In this document: positions 36,329 to 46,507 of the stretch, piece after piece
Position numbering within the stretch: position 1 is the first letter of the stretch
How the letters are laid out: each line of letters starts with the position of its first letter
Assembly (NCBI GenBank): GCA_017302105.1
Contig: JAFLCS010000004.1
Span: forward strand, 1-64,000
Reading direction: 5' to 3'
DNA: 64,000 nucleotides
Source: Caulobacterales bacterium
Lineage (GTDB): Bacteria > Pseudomonadota > Alphaproteobacteria > Caulobacterales > Caulobacteraceae
The notes under the pieces: generated by a model
Seen by the model: the letters and a program-made list of their open reading frames with translations, nothing else
Told to the model about the DNA's origin: nothing
Databases searched by the model: none
Translations under genes and position numbers: made by a program

Positions 36329-37203
36329 CGCCCGCCACCCCGATGGGCATCAATATAGAGGGTCAACATCCGGATCTCGGCCGGCGTCAGGCGGCCTTCC
36401 CACGACGGCATATGGCCCTGGCGACCGCCGTGGATCGTCTCATAGACCGTTTCGGCGTCGCCACCGTAAATCCAGACGTCATCCGCCAGATTGGGCGCGC
36501 CCTGGTTCCGGTCGCCGCGGCCATCCACGCCGTGGCACGAGGCACAGGTCGTGGCGAAGATTTCGCTCCCTTGGGTCAGCCGACCGCGTTCGGCCTCGTT
36601 CAGGGTCTGGCCGGACAGGGAGCGGACATAGGCGGACACGGCCTGGATCTGCTCCCGATTCAGGGTGCCGAACTCGCCGAAGGCCGACATCTGGGCCCGG
36701 CGGCTCTCAGGGTGTTCGTCATTGATCCCGACCCGGATCGTCTCGGCGACCGTGTCCGGTTCACCGCCCCAGAGCCGGGGCGAGAGCGCCAGATTGGGAT
36801 AGCCGGGGCCGCCGCGACGATCCGAGCCATGGCAGGCCGCGCAGTTGTCCTGGAAGAGGGTAGGGGCCGTTTCATCGACATAGGCCATCAGCGCCGGATC
36901 GGCGGCCAGGCTGGCTAAGCTCTCGGTCCCGAGCCGGTCCGTGAAGGCGGCACGATCGGCAGCAGCGGCCTGGACCTGTCGGGTCACTTCGGCACGGTCA
37001 TCCAGGCCCAGGATCCCGCGCGTGTAGGTGACGCCCAGGGGCCAGGCGGGCGCGATGACCCAATAGATCACCGAAAAGACGAAGGTGATCGCCAGGAAGG
37101 TCAGCACGACCTTCGGAACCGGATTGTCCAGTTCCTTGATGCCGTTCCATTCGTGGCCCGTGGTCTTGCGGCCTGTCGGGGCGTCGTATTCCTGCTCGTC
37201 CAT
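36325..37203 (-). CDS. ccoP: cbb3 oxidase dihaem cytochrome c subunit CcoP
   Basis: The 292-residue subunit feeds electrons into the oxidase. The N-terminus has 'GIKELDNPVPKVVL', a TM helix (about 30-50) and then two c-type haem domains with CAACH and CASCH. Downstream methionine ligand regions are visible in 'GHMPSWEGRLTPAEIRMLTLY' (in parts). I start at ATG 37203, which overlaps the ccoQ stop as TGATG; a GTG one codon earlier is possible. Confidence 0.93.
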   Translation of the reverse strand: MDEQEYDAPTGRKTTGHEWNGIKELDNPVPKVVLTFLAITFVFSVIYWVIAPAWPLGVTYTRGILGLDDRAEVTRQVQAAAADRAAFTDRLGTESLASLAADPALMAYVDETAPTLFQDNCAACHGSDRRGGPGYPNLALSPRLWGGEPDTVAETIRVGINDEHPESRRAQMSAFGEFGTLNREQIQAVSAYVRSLSGQTLNEAERGRLTQGSEIFATTCASCHGVDGRGDRNQGAPNLADDVWIYGGDAETVYETIHGGRQGHMPSWEGRLTPAEIRMLTLYIDAHRGGGR

Positions 37204-37376
37204 CACTCAGACTCCGGCCGGTCGTCGGTTTCCAGGATGCTATATTTGGCCTGGTCGAACCGCTTCCGGTTGGCGGGCCACAAGGCGTAGACCACCACGA
37301 TGATCGACATTCCGATCAGGTAAAACAGCCCCCAGCTCTTGGCGAAGGCAACGACGGTCTGGTGGTCGAAATCCAC
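37203..37376 (-). CDS. ccoQ: cbb3 oxidase subunit CcoQ
   Basis: The 57-residue protein has one TM helix ('WGLFYLIGMSIIVVVYALWP', about 15-34), followed by 'NRKRFDQAKYSIL' and an acidic tail. The 'ALWPANRKRFD' junction is typical of CcoQ, which stabilises the cbb3 core. The start is GTG at 37376, three bases after the ccoO stop. The gene was located by reading the ccoO-ccoP gap. Confidence 0.93.
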   Translation of the reverse strand: MDFDHQTVVAFAKSWGLFYLIGMSIIVVVYALWPANRKRFDQAKYSILETDDRPESE

Positions 37377-37379
37377 GCC

Positions 37380-38105
37380 CTACTCTCCCGCCGCCGGCTG
37401 GTGGGCTGCGTCCGTAAGCTGGCCCAGGATCTGCAGATAGGCGATCACGGCATCCATTTCGGTCAGCCGGTCAGCGTCGCCGTCGAATGGTCGGATGTGG
37501 GTCTCAGCCCCATACCGTTCGCGTGTGCCGCCAGACGCTTCGCTGTCTGGATTGGCCTGGCCAAGCGCGTCGGCCTCGGCATTGGCGATCATCGCGTCAT
37601 TATACGGCACGCCGACCGCCCGCTGGGCCGCCAGGCGCCTTCCGAGGTCACTGGTCCGCAGCGGCGTTTCGGCCAGCCAGCTGTAGCGGGGCATCACCGA
37701 AGCCGGCACCACGTCGCGCGGATTGATCAGGTGCTGGGCGTGCCATTCGTCTGAATAGCGCCCACCGATCCGGGCCAGATCCGGCCCGGTCCGCTTGGAC
37801 CCCCAGAGCATGGGGTGATCGTACTGGGACTCCGCAGCCAGCGAATAGGGACCATAGCGCTCGACCTCATCGCGCAGCGTTCTCACCATCTGCGAGTGAC
37901 AGGCGTAGCAGCCCTCGCGGATGTAGATGTCCCGCCCCGCCAGCTCCAGCGGCGTATAGACCCGCATATCCGGGGCCGCCTCGACCGTCTCATCGATGGT
38001 GAACAGGGGCGCGATCTCTACGAAGCCGCCGATGGCGGACACCCCAATGATCGCCAGCACGAAGCCGATGGCGCTGCGCTCCAGTTTCCGGTGCACCGTG
38101 GGCAT
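37380..38105 (-). CDS. ccoO: cbb3 oxidase monohaem cytochrome c subunit CcoO
   Basis: The 241-residue subunit has an N-terminal TM anchor ('AIGFVLAIIGVSAIGGFVEI', about 12-31) and the haem site CYACH in 'REGCYACHSQMVRTL'. The following 'YGPYSLAAES' and 'HLINPRDVVPASVMPRY' (Met ligand) are conserved. I start at ATG 38105, two bases after ccoN; the reading frame extends further but only as a shadow of ccoN. Confidence 0.94.
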   Translation of the reverse strand: MPTVHRKLERSAIGFVLAIIGVSAIGGFVEIAPLFTIDETVEAAPDMRVYTPLELAGRDIYIREGCYACHSQMVRTLRDEVERYGPYSLAAESQYDHPMLWGSKRTGPDLARIGGRYSDEWHAQHLINPRDVVPASVMPRYSWLAETPLRTSDLGRRLAAQRAVGVPYNDAMIANAEADALGQANPDSEASGGTRERYGAETHIRPFDGDADRLTEMDAVIAYLQILGQLTDAAHQPAAGE

Positions 38106-38107
38106 CT

Positions 38108-39772
38108 CTATTCTCCTGCCGCCAGAGGCTTGGCGGTCGGCACCACCACCGGGACATCGTGGCCGTCCGCTGTCGCGTCCCGACGGGCGGTGCGAATGGT
38201 CATGATGATGTTGTAGAAGCCCACGATCGCCCCAATCAGGAAGCACAGGCCACCGACCGTGCGGGCGATATAGTAGGGATGCATCGCCTCGACGCTCTGC
38301 ATGAACGAATAGGCCAGACCACCACTCTCGTTATAGGTCCGCCACATCAGGCCCTGGATGATGCCTGAGTTCCACATCGCAAAGACGTAGATGACGGTCC
38401 CGATCAGGGCCAACCAGAAGTGCACCTCGACCAGGCGCGGCGAGTACATCTGCTTCTGTTTCCACATCCACGGGACCAGGGCGTAGAACGAGCCGAAGGT
38501 GATCATGGCCACCCAGCCGAGCGCGCCAGCGTGAACGTGTCCCACGGTCCAGTCCGTATAGTGCGACAGGGAGTTCACCGCCCGGATCGCCATGAACGAC
38601 CCCTCGAAGGTCGACAGGCCGTAGAAGACCGCGGCGATCATCATGAAGCGCAGCGTGGCGTCGTCGCGCACCTTGGTCCAGGCCCCGTTCAGCGTCGCCA
38701 GAGCGTTGCCGGCGGAGGCCCATGACGGGATCAGCAGCATCACCGAGAAGGTCATGCCCAGGGTCTGAACCCACTGCGGCAAGGCGGTGTAATGCAGGTG
38801 GTGAGAGCCCGCCCACATATACATGAAGGTGATGCCCCAGAAGCTGATGATCGACAGCCGGTATGAGAAGATCGGCCGCTCCGCCCGCTTGGGCAGATAG
38901 TAGTACATCATCCCCAGGAAGCCGGCGGTCAGGAAGAAGGCCACCGCGTTGTGGCCGTACCACCACTGGGTCATCGCATCCTGGACACCCGAGAACAGTG
39001 AGTAGCTCTTGAACTCGCCCAGCGAGACCGGCACCGCCAGGTTGTTGACGATGTGCAGCACCGCCACGACCAGGATGAAGGCCAGATAATACCAGTTGGC
39101 GACGTAGATATGCGGCTCTTTGCGCCGCTGAAGCGTACGGATGTAGAGCACGAAATAGGCCACCCACACGATGGTCAGCCACAGGTCGGCGTACCATTCC
39201 GGCTCGGCGTACTCCTTGGACTGGGTGATGCCCATCAGATAGCCGCTGGCCGCCAGGACGCAGAACAGATTGTAGCCCAAGAGCACGAACCAGGGGCTGA
39301 ACTGGCCCGCCAGGCGTGCCCGCGACGTGCGTTGCAACACATGGAATGAGGTGGCGATCAGGGCATTGCCGCCGAAGCCGAAAATGACCCCTGACGTATG
39401 CACCGGCCGCAGCCGACCAAAGCTGGCCCAGGCCTGATCCACGAAGGTCAGCTCCGGCCACGCCAGAAGCGCTGCGACCCAGACCCCGACGAACATACCG
39501 ATCACGGCCCAGATCATGGCCAGCACGATGCCGACGCGGGTCGGATCGTCGTAATACTGGCTCAACCGCTCTGGCGAGGGTTCCGGCGCGTAGTACTGCT
39601 GGCCGACCGCGAACATCAGCCCGACGGCAAAGATGACGACGATCACCCCGTGGATGGCGATCAGGTCGCCGTTTACTGCGCCGGCGGACGTGATCGCCAC
39701 GCCGGTCAGGGCCAGAAGACCCAGCACAATCAGAGCGGCTTGCCGCTCGGCCATTGACAGCTGCGCGATCAT
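38108..39772 (-). CDS. ccoN: cbb3 cytochrome oxidase catalytic subunit CcoN
   Basis: The 554-residue subunit has about 12-14 TM helices and the haem-copper ligands: low-spin haem His in 'RLRPVHTSGVIFGFGGNALI' (in parts), CuB His in 'WWYGHNAVAF', the His pair in 'GSHHLHYT', and 'VGHVHAGALGW' for the haem b3/b His residues. This high-affinity oxidase respires at low oxygen. The upstream 273 bases contain an inverted repeat and no further gene. Strong FNR box is not evident there, so it may be read through from nar-mobA. Confidence 0.95.
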   Translation of the reverse strand: MIAQLSMAERQAALIVLGLLALTGVAITSAGAVNGDLIAIHGVIVVIFAVGLMFAVGQQYYAPEPSPERLSQYYDDPTRVGIVLAMIWAVIGMFVGVWVAALLAWPELTFVDQAWASFGRLRPVHTSGVIFGFGGNALIATSFHVLQRTSRARLAGQFSPWFVLLGYNLFCVLAASGYLMGITQSKEYAEPEWYADLWLTIVWVAYFVLYIRTLQRRKEPHIYVANWYYLAFILVVAVLHIVNNLAVPVSLGEFKSYSLFSGVQDAMTQWWYGHNAVAFFLTAGFLGMMYYYLPKRAERPIFSYRLSIISFWGITFMYMWAGSHHLHYTALPQWVQTLGMTFSVMLLIPSWASAGNALATLNGAWTKVRDDATLRFMMIAAVFYGLSTFEGSFMAIRAVNSLSHYTDWTVGHVHAGALGWVAMITFGSFYALVPWMWKQKQMYSPRLVEVHFWLALIGTVIYVFAMWNSGIIQGLMWRTYNESGGLAYSFMQSVEAMHPYYIARTVGGLCFLIGAIVGFYNIIMTIRTARRDATADGHDVPVVVPTAKPLAAGE

Positions 39773-39916
39773 CTCGCGTCCGCCTTTCGTCTGTTCATAC
39801 GCTCATGCCCCGTCTCAGCAACGATGACCGGCTTGCCTGATCTGGCCGCCGCATCGCTCCAGCTTCGCTGCTTCGATTCCGCATTAGCCCTAGAACTTTT
39901 ATGGAATTATGGGAAG

Positions 39917-39961
39917 GGGTCTCGGATTTTTTGATGGCCTAATTTTTGGCGTGAGAGACCC
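39917..39961. repeat. Inverted repeat in the ccoN upstream region
   Basis: Arms GGGTCTC (39917-39923) and GAGACCC (39955-39961) flank a 31-base AT-rich loop that contains a TTGAT half-site (39931-39935). The element is the only striking structure in the 273-base mobA-ccoN gap. It may be a weak terminator for the nar operon or part of the ccoN promoter. Confidence 0.4.
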
Positions 39962-40045
39962 GGCTTGCAGTGGCTGTCCCGCCCGGCCGTGCCCAGGCCG
40001 GACAGTTCAATCGCGCCGGACGGCGCATCCGCGAACCTCGCGCAG

Positions 40046-40645
40046 TCAGCCCGGCGCCAACACGCCACCATTGAGCGCTGCCTGGGCGAGGTCGTCGAGC
40101 GTGTTGATATTGAAAAAGGGGTCGCCGTCCTCGACCGACCAGTTAACCGCCACACTCCCGACCTGGTCGCTCAGCCCCCGCAGAGACAGTTGCCCGCGCC
40201 CCGCCCTTTCACGGAGCGCCACCAGGACTTCCGGCCGCCAAAGGGCGCAGATCGGATGGGCGCGACCGCCGCTGTGCGCCACCGCGACGGCCACACCGGG
40301 CTGCAAGGCCCTGTTCAGCCGATCCGGCAGATCGCAAGGCAGGAAAGGCATATCACAGGGCACGGTCAGGACGGCTTCCAGTCCGACCGCCTCGGCGTCC
40401 ACCAAGCCCGCCGCCAGACCGCCCATCGGGCCAGGGATCGACGGATCGTCGTAGATCACCTTCAGGCCATGCCTGGCCCCATCATCAAACGATCTCAGGA
40501 CAAGAGCCAGGGGGGCGTCCCACGCCCGGGCGCGACGAAGAGTGTGCTCCAGAAGCGTCAGTTCGCCGAGCCGGCGGTCCGGCTTGTCGCCACCCAATCG
40601 CGTACCCCGGCCGCCAGCCAGAATGGCAATGCCGAAACGGGTCAC
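40046..40645 (-). CDS. mobA: Molybdenum cofactor guanylyltransferase
   Basis: The 199-residue protein converts Mo-MPT to the bis-MGD form used by NarG. The nucleotide-binding N-terminus is 'AGGRGTRLGGDKPDRRLG' (about 10-27), followed by 'VPCDMPFLP' with the metal-binding Asp. It overlaps the hemerythrin gene by 4 bases and belongs to the same co-directional series as narGHJI, so guanylation capacity is expressed with the enzyme needing it. Confidence 0.92.
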   Translation of the reverse strand: MTRFGIAILAGGRGTRLGGDKPDRRLGELTLLEHTLRRARAWDAPLALVLRSFDDGARHGLKVIYDDPSIPGPMGGLAAGLVDAEAVGLEAVLTVPCDMPFLPCDLPDRLNRALQPGVAVAVAHSGGRAHPICALWRPEVLVALRERAGRGQLSLRGLSDQVGSVAVNWSVEDGDPFFNINTLDDLAQAALNGGVLAPG

Positions 40646-41172
40646 CCGTCGATCCCCCGACGCCTCGCCATGGTCTGGGACAAATGCGCGAGGTCGTCCT
40701 GGTCAAGTCGCCGTCGCGCGATCGGCAAGACAACGGCATTTTCCAACGCCATCTGATCGCACAGGCGGACTGCGAAATCTTGCAGAAGGCTTTGAGCCGC
40801 AGGATCTGCAATCGGTCGTTTCAGCCGAACGGCTTCGTCGAGCAGGCGCGCGATTTCGGCGATCGCCGCGACGTCTCGGCCGTGGCCCGCAGCAAGGGCC
40901 TTGATCACCCGACCCAACTCGTCTTCCGGGTCGCAGCGGAGCCGAAGCACCGGGAACAGTCCCTCGTCCTCATCGGCCAGATGCAGCGGCAGATCGCTGC
41001 GCAGAAAGGCCAGCACCTGAACCATCTCGTCGTGCAGAACCTGCCTGGACACCGCGATCTGGGAGATCAGGCCGCACACCCGCCGGCACCTCTGGTGCTC
41101 GGCGGACAGCCAGGCCAGAGGCTGAAGGATCAGCTCCGGCGGCAGCGGCTCAAGGGCGATGGCGTCGTTCAC
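40642..41172 (-). CDS. Hemerythrin-domain (HHE) protein
   Basis: The 176-residue all-helical protein has HHE-type metal-ligand spacing: H in 'LSAEHQRCRRV' (about 25), H in 'VLHDEMVQ', 'LPLHLADEDEGLFPVL' (H-x4-E) and 'AAGHGRDVAAI'. Such proteins bind a di-iron centre and oxygen, NO or handle iron-sulphur repair. The start is GTG at 41172; the longer frame to 41364 is out of the porin gene and not family-like. Position after the porin and before mobA suggests a role in nitrosative/oxygen sensing for Nar. Confidence 0.8.
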   Translation of the reverse strand: MNDAIALEPLPPELILQPLAWLSAEHQRCRRVCGLISQIAVSRQVLHDEMVQVLAFLRSDLPLHLADEDEGLFPVLRLRCDPEDELGRVIKALAAGHGRDVAAIAEIARLLDEAVRLKRPIADPAAQSLLQDFAVRLCDQMALENAVVLPIARRRLDQDDLAHLSQTMARRRGIDG

Positions 41173-41203
41173 ATTTCTCTTTCTTCTGGGAGGCGGCCAC
41201 GGA

Positions 41204-42424
41204 TCAGAACCGATACTCGAGGGCGAGCCAGGCCTTTTCGCGATCTGCGAATGGTCCTGTCCCGTCGAAGACGGCCAACTTCGCCTCCAGACCCCAATGG
41301 TCGCCGATTGTGATCTGGGCTGCGGCATCGAATTCGTTGCCGAAATCCAGACTGCCGTCCCCATCGCTGAAATCGCGCCAGGATGCCGAAATGATCCAGC
41401 GGCGGCCGACCGGCGGTTCGGCCCAGGTGTAGGCGGCCGTGGCCGAGGTGTCGGTCAGCCCCCGGGCCGGCGTCGTCAGAAAGACGTCAGCCCAGCCCTG
41501 GAAGGCGTGGAGCGTCGCCAGCGGAGTCTGAAAACCCCGCGAGCCGTCACCATCGAGACTCTCACGCGCCAGGACCAGACTGGCCGGCCCGCGGCCGAGC
41601 CGACCGGATATCAGGCTGTAGCCAAGGTCGAAGCTGCCCGGATTTGAACCGTAGTCGGACTGGCGCGCCAGTTCGACGGTCCAGCCCGCTGACCAGTTCG
41701 CCGTGATGTTCCGGGTGCCGGACAGGCGGGCTCCCATCGTCGCGGACGACTGTCCGGGAACGGCCGGAAAATCGAGCCAGTATCCGTACAGCGAGAGCGT
41801 CCCGGCTGGAGTCGGCGTCTCGGCCTGAACCAAATGACTGTCGGACTGCCATTCTCCGACGGGGCTGTCGTCACCGAAGACCCGGTGGACCCGGTCGATA
41901 TAGGCATAGGTCAGATTGAAGGGCTCAAAGGCGGTCGTGGTCACGCGAACCGCATCAAAGGTCTGCTCGTTCTGGCGGAATCCCACATTTCCGATGAAGC
42001 GCGCATTGCCCAGAACGATCCGCTGCCGGCCGACCGTCACCTCGGTGTCCGGCAATCCCGTCCAGGTCACCTGTAGCCGGTTCAGCTCGACGGTGTCCGG
42101 ATCGGCGATCACGGCACGGGTGGCCGGACCATGAATGGTGTCGTTGAAGTCGCTGACGACAGACTGGACGGCTTCTCCCTCGATGAGAAAGGTCAGGTTC
42201 GAAACCGTGGGACTGCGCCAGCCCAGACGCAGGCGCGCCGTGACGCCGGTGGCGTCATCCAGCCCGTCCTGTCGGACGCCCTCATAGCGAATCCGGCTCT
42301 CGAACAGGATGGTACCGGGTAAGGTCCCGGCTGCGGCGTCGTTTGCCGGCGGCGCGGAGACCTGTCCGACGGCGACACCGGGCGTCAGCACCAGGGCGGC
42401 AAGAACAAAGGCTGCTGTGCGCAT
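41204..42424 (-). CDS. Outer-membrane porin (alginate-export-like family)
   Basis: The 406-residue protein has a signal peptide (about 1-20, ending VAVGQ) and a long beta-barrel pattern of alternating residues. It ends in aromatic phenylalanine ('WLALEYRF'), the outer-membrane insertion signal. Segments such as 'TEVTVGRQRIVLGNARFIGN' and 'QTFDAVRVTTTAF' match the 'alginate export' barrel family. Here it lies inside the nar operon (1 base after the PPIase stop), so nitrate/nitrite passage is the likely function. Confidence 0.82.
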   Translation of the reverse strand: MRTAAFVLAALVLTPGVAVGQVSAPPANDAAAGTLPGTILFESRIRYEGVRQDGLDDATGVTARLRLGWRSPTVSNLTFLIEGEAVQSVVSDFNDTIHGPATRAVIADPDTVELNRLQVTWTGLPDTEVTVGRQRIVLGNARFIGNVGFRQNEQTFDAVRVTTTAFEPFNLTYAYIDRVHRVFGDDSPVGEWQSDSHLVQAETPTPAGTLSLYGYWLDFPAVPGQSSATMGARLSGTRNITANWSAGWTVELARQSDYGSNPGSFDLGYSLISGRLGRGPASLVLARESLDGDGSRGFQTPLATLHAFQGWADVFLTTPARGLTDTSATAAYTWAEPPVGRRWIISASWRDFSDGDGSLDFGNEFDAAAQITIGDHWGLEAKLAVFDGTGPFADREKAWLALEYRF

Positions 42425-42425
42425 C

Positions 42426-43544
42426 TCAAGCTCGCTGGATCAGCGTGTAGGTTCTGGCCGCCGGTTGCAGTTGGCCCTTCAGAATGGCGCGGATACATCC
42501 GAGAGCCGGATCGCCCGCGCCCTGGGCCGCCGAGATCAGCTGCGTCCACTTCTCGTCATCCGCATCATTGACGAAGGCACGGACCTGTTCGCGCACGAAG
42601 GCGGCGAACTCGAGCTGTTCACGATCCGCAGCGGCCTGGACCTGCAGGGCGAGGTCGGCGTCGGCTTCGAGCAGCCAGGCTTGCGCCCTGGCCGCGACAG
42701 CGAGGTCGTCTCGCAGCAGATCGCCGAGTGACAACTGGCCGTGCTCAGCCCGCCCGTCTTCGGTCAGGACGATGGCGACGCCCTGCTCCCTCGCCTGCGT
42801 CACCAGGCCTGCGACATAACGACTGGCGTCCGCCGTCCAGCGCCGCCCTTCCAGTTGCAGGGCGATTTCGTCCTGAACGTGCTCGAACGGGAGGTCGCGG
42901 CCATCAATGCGCCGGTCCAGACGCAGGATGTGCCAGCCGAAACGTGAACGCACCGGCTCGGCCGAAATCTCGCCCGGGGCCAGTTCGGCCAGGCCCGCCT
43001 CGACGGAAGCCGTCAGGTCGCCGGGGCTGAGCTGACCCAGCGACCCTCCGATACCGGCAGATGTACAGTCCGAATGGGCCCTTGCCAGATCGGCGAAACG
43101 GACGTTCGGCTCGGCCAGTTGCCGGATCAGGTCTTCGGCGCGCTCGCGCGCCGTCTCCCAGGCGCCCGGTTCTTCACCTTCCGGTGCCACCAGGATGTGC
43201 GAGGCTTCGGTCAGGGTCGGCGAGCGAAAGACATGGCGTCCGGCGTCATAGACCCGGCGAACCTCCGCTTCGGTCGGCTGCTGGACAACGACCTCGGCCT
43301 CCAGCACGGCACGGATCAGCGCCTCTTCCGGTGTCTCTTCGCGACCATCTTCCTCGATGACCGGTTCTGGACGCAGACCCAGAATGTCGGCGCGGTTCAA
43401 CAGAAGGGCCCGGATGGCCAGGGCATGGCCGGCCGCCCGACGCGCCTCTTCGGCGGTGCCGGCCGGATGGTTCTGCGCCTCTTCGGAGATCAGCCGTTCG
43501 GGGATCTGGACACCGTCAATGACACGGCAGCTCGCGGCACTCAT
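42426..43544 (-). CDS. NifM-like parvulin peptidyl-prolyl isomerase of the nar operon
   Basis: The 372-residue protein combines a helical N-terminal chaperone part (about 1-120) with a parvulin domain (about 125-240). Parvulin marks are 'ASHILVAPEG', 'FADLARAHSDCTSAGIGGSLG' (in parts) and 'VRSRFGWHILRLD'. It lacks a signal peptide, so it works in the cytoplasm, like NifM. It overlaps narI as ATGA. NarG/NarH mature in the cytoplasm, so a maturation role for this isomerase is a reasonable inference. Confidence 0.85.
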   Translation of the reverse strand: MSAASCRVIDGVQIPERLISEEAQNHPAGTAEEARRAAGHALAIRALLLNRADILGLRPEPVIEEDGREETPEEALIRAVLEAEVVVQQPTEAEVRRVYDAGRHVFRSPTLTEASHILVAPEGEEPGAWETARERAEDLIRQLAEPNVRFADLARAHSDCTSAGIGGSLGQLSPGDLTASVEAGLAELAPGEISAEPVRSRFGWHILRLDRRIDGRDLPFEHVQDEIALQLEGRRWTADASRYVAGLVTQAREQGVAIVLTEDGRAEHGQLSLGDLLRDDLAVAARAQAWLLEADADLALQVQAAADREQLEFAAFVREQVRAFVNDADDEKWTQLISAAQGAGDPALGCIRAILKGQLQPAARTYTLIQRA

Positions 43545-44263
43545 CGACGCCCTCCGGCCGACGTGTGGCTGACGGGCATCGCACGCTTGGTGCGAACCAG
43601 CTGCCAGCCGCGACGATTGAGGTACCAGACCGGTGCCGAGAGCATATGAACCAGTCGCGTGAATGGGAACACGAGTAGGATCGTCAAACCCAGGGTCAGG
43701 TGCGCCTTGAAGACCCAATGGACGTTGGTGATGTAGCTCGAGGCCAGAGGATTGAAGGTGAAAATACCCTGGGCCCAGTTCATGAACTTGATCATCTCCT
43801 CGCCGTCCCGATGCTCCAGCGACAGCGGAATCGTCGCCAGACCCAGACAGAGCTGAAGCATCAGCAGGCAAAGAATGGCCGTATCGCCGAACGTCGAGGT
43901 GGCACGGATGCGGGCATCGAACAGCCGCCGGTGCAGCAGCAGCAGACCGCCGACGAGACAGAAGGATCCGGCCACGCCACCGGCCACGATCGCCAGCATC
44001 TGCTTGAAGCCGTGGCTAACGCCCAGGGCGTCCCAGACCGCCACAGGAGTCAGCAGGCCGACAAAATGGCCGGCGAAGATCGCCAGGATCCCGAGGTGAA
44101 ACAGGACCGATCCGGTCACCAGTTGCTTGCGCCGCAGCAGTTGCGACGAACCGGTTCGCCAAGTGTATTGCTCGCGGTCGAACCGCAGGACCGATCCGAT
44201 CGCCAGCACCGCCAGGGCGATGTAGGGATAGACGCCGAAGGCGAGGAAGTTGATGTCCATCAC
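43541..44263 (-). CDS. narI: Respiratory nitrate reductase gamma subunit
   Basis: The 240-residue cytochrome b has five TM helices and anchors NarGH to the inner membrane, oxidising quinol. Haem ligands are consistent with His in 'LFHLGILAIFAGHFVG' (two His, about 56 and 66) and 'HWVFKAHLTLGLTILLVFPFTRLVHML' (His pair, in parts). It overlaps narJ by 4 bases and is followed by the PPIase gene. Confidence 0.95.
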   Translation of the reverse strand: MMDINFLAFGVYPYIALAVLAIGSVLRFDREQYTWRTGSSQLLRRKQLVTGSVLFHLGILAIFAGHFVGLLTPVAVWDALGVSHGFKQMLAIVAGGVAGSFCLVGGLLLLHRRLFDARIRATSTFGDTAILCLLMLQLCLGLATIPLSLEHRDGEEMIKFMNWAQGIFTFNPLASSYITNVHWVFKAHLTLGLTILLVFPFTRLVHMLSAPVWYLNRRGWQLVRTKRAMPVSHTSAGGRR

Positions 44264-44979
44264 AGGGGTCCTCCGGGTGATCTGGTCTGGGCAGGTGGCC
44301 CGCCCGGCGGCGTGCCCATGGCCTTCAGCATCGCCTCAGCCTTGGGACAGCCTTCATCCGTGGCCGGGCCGAAGGTGACGGCGGTTTCCTCCCAGGCCTG
44401 GTCCAGCGCGGTCAGGTCGTCCGGGTTTTCCTCGGCCTCTTCCATCAGGGCCGCGACGGCATCCGAATCCGGGGCCTCATCCGAGAGCGCCACCAGGGCC
44501 CCGAAGACGGCACGATAGGGACTGCCGCGCTTGTGCAGGCGCAAGGCCAGAGCCTCGAGCACATGGACCGCCTCTCCCAGAAGGGAGGCGGCGCGTTCAT
44601 CCGGCAAGACCGACAGAAAATCCAGGAATACAGGCAGGAAATCCGGCAGTTCATTGGCCGCCAGTTCCAGGCCCTGCTGGTTGTACAGTTCGACCAGGTT
44701 CGCCATCGCCTGGCCCCGGTCACGGCTTTCGCCGTGGACGTGCTCATACAGATTGAGCGACTGGCTACGAGTCCGGTCGAACACCTGGACGTAGTCTTCC
44801 TGCAGCTCATACAGGTCGGCCAGCATGAGGCGCTCGCCCAGCCGGGCCACGGCGCGCGCGACCTTGGCCGGTATCCGGGGTTCAGCGGCGACCGCATCGA
44901 GAATAGCCGGCACGGTCCGGCGCTGCTCTTCGTCAGGATAGCTCAGCATCAGGCCGAGCGCGCGATAGATCAGAGCCAT
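44260..44979 (-). CDS. narJ: Nitrate reductase assembly chaperone NarJ
   Basis: The 239-residue chaperone binds the NarG N-terminus and enables cofactor loading. The family core is visible: 'LMLSYPDEEQRRT', 'ELQEDYVQVFDRTRSQSLNLYEHVHG' (in parts, NarJ signature) and 'ELPDFLPVFLDFLS'. I start at ATG 44979, one base after the narH stop (TGACATG). Confidence 0.95.
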   Translation of the reverse strand: MALIYRALGLMLSYPDEEQRRTVPAILDAVAAEPRIPAKVARAVARLGERLMLADLYELQEDYVQVFDRTRSQSLNLYEHVHGESRDRGQAMANLVELYNQQGLELAANELPDFLPVFLDFLSVLPDERAASLLGEAVHVLEALALRLHKRGSPYRAVFGALVALSDEAPDSDAVAALMEEAEENPDDLTALDQAWEETAVTFGPATDEGCPKAEAMLKAMGTPPGGPPAQTRSPGGPL

Positions 44980-44980
44980 G

Positions 44981-46503
<1,523 letters not shown>

Positions 46504-46507
<4 letters not shown>

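Noticed and set aside
38106..38246. N-terminal extension of ccoO
   Set aside because: The extension lies inside ccoN in another frame; the ATG at 38105 gives the normal CcoO start.
39931..39944. Possible FNR box TTGATGGCCTAATT before ccoN
   Set aside because: The left half is perfect but the right half does not match, so it is reported only as a half-site.
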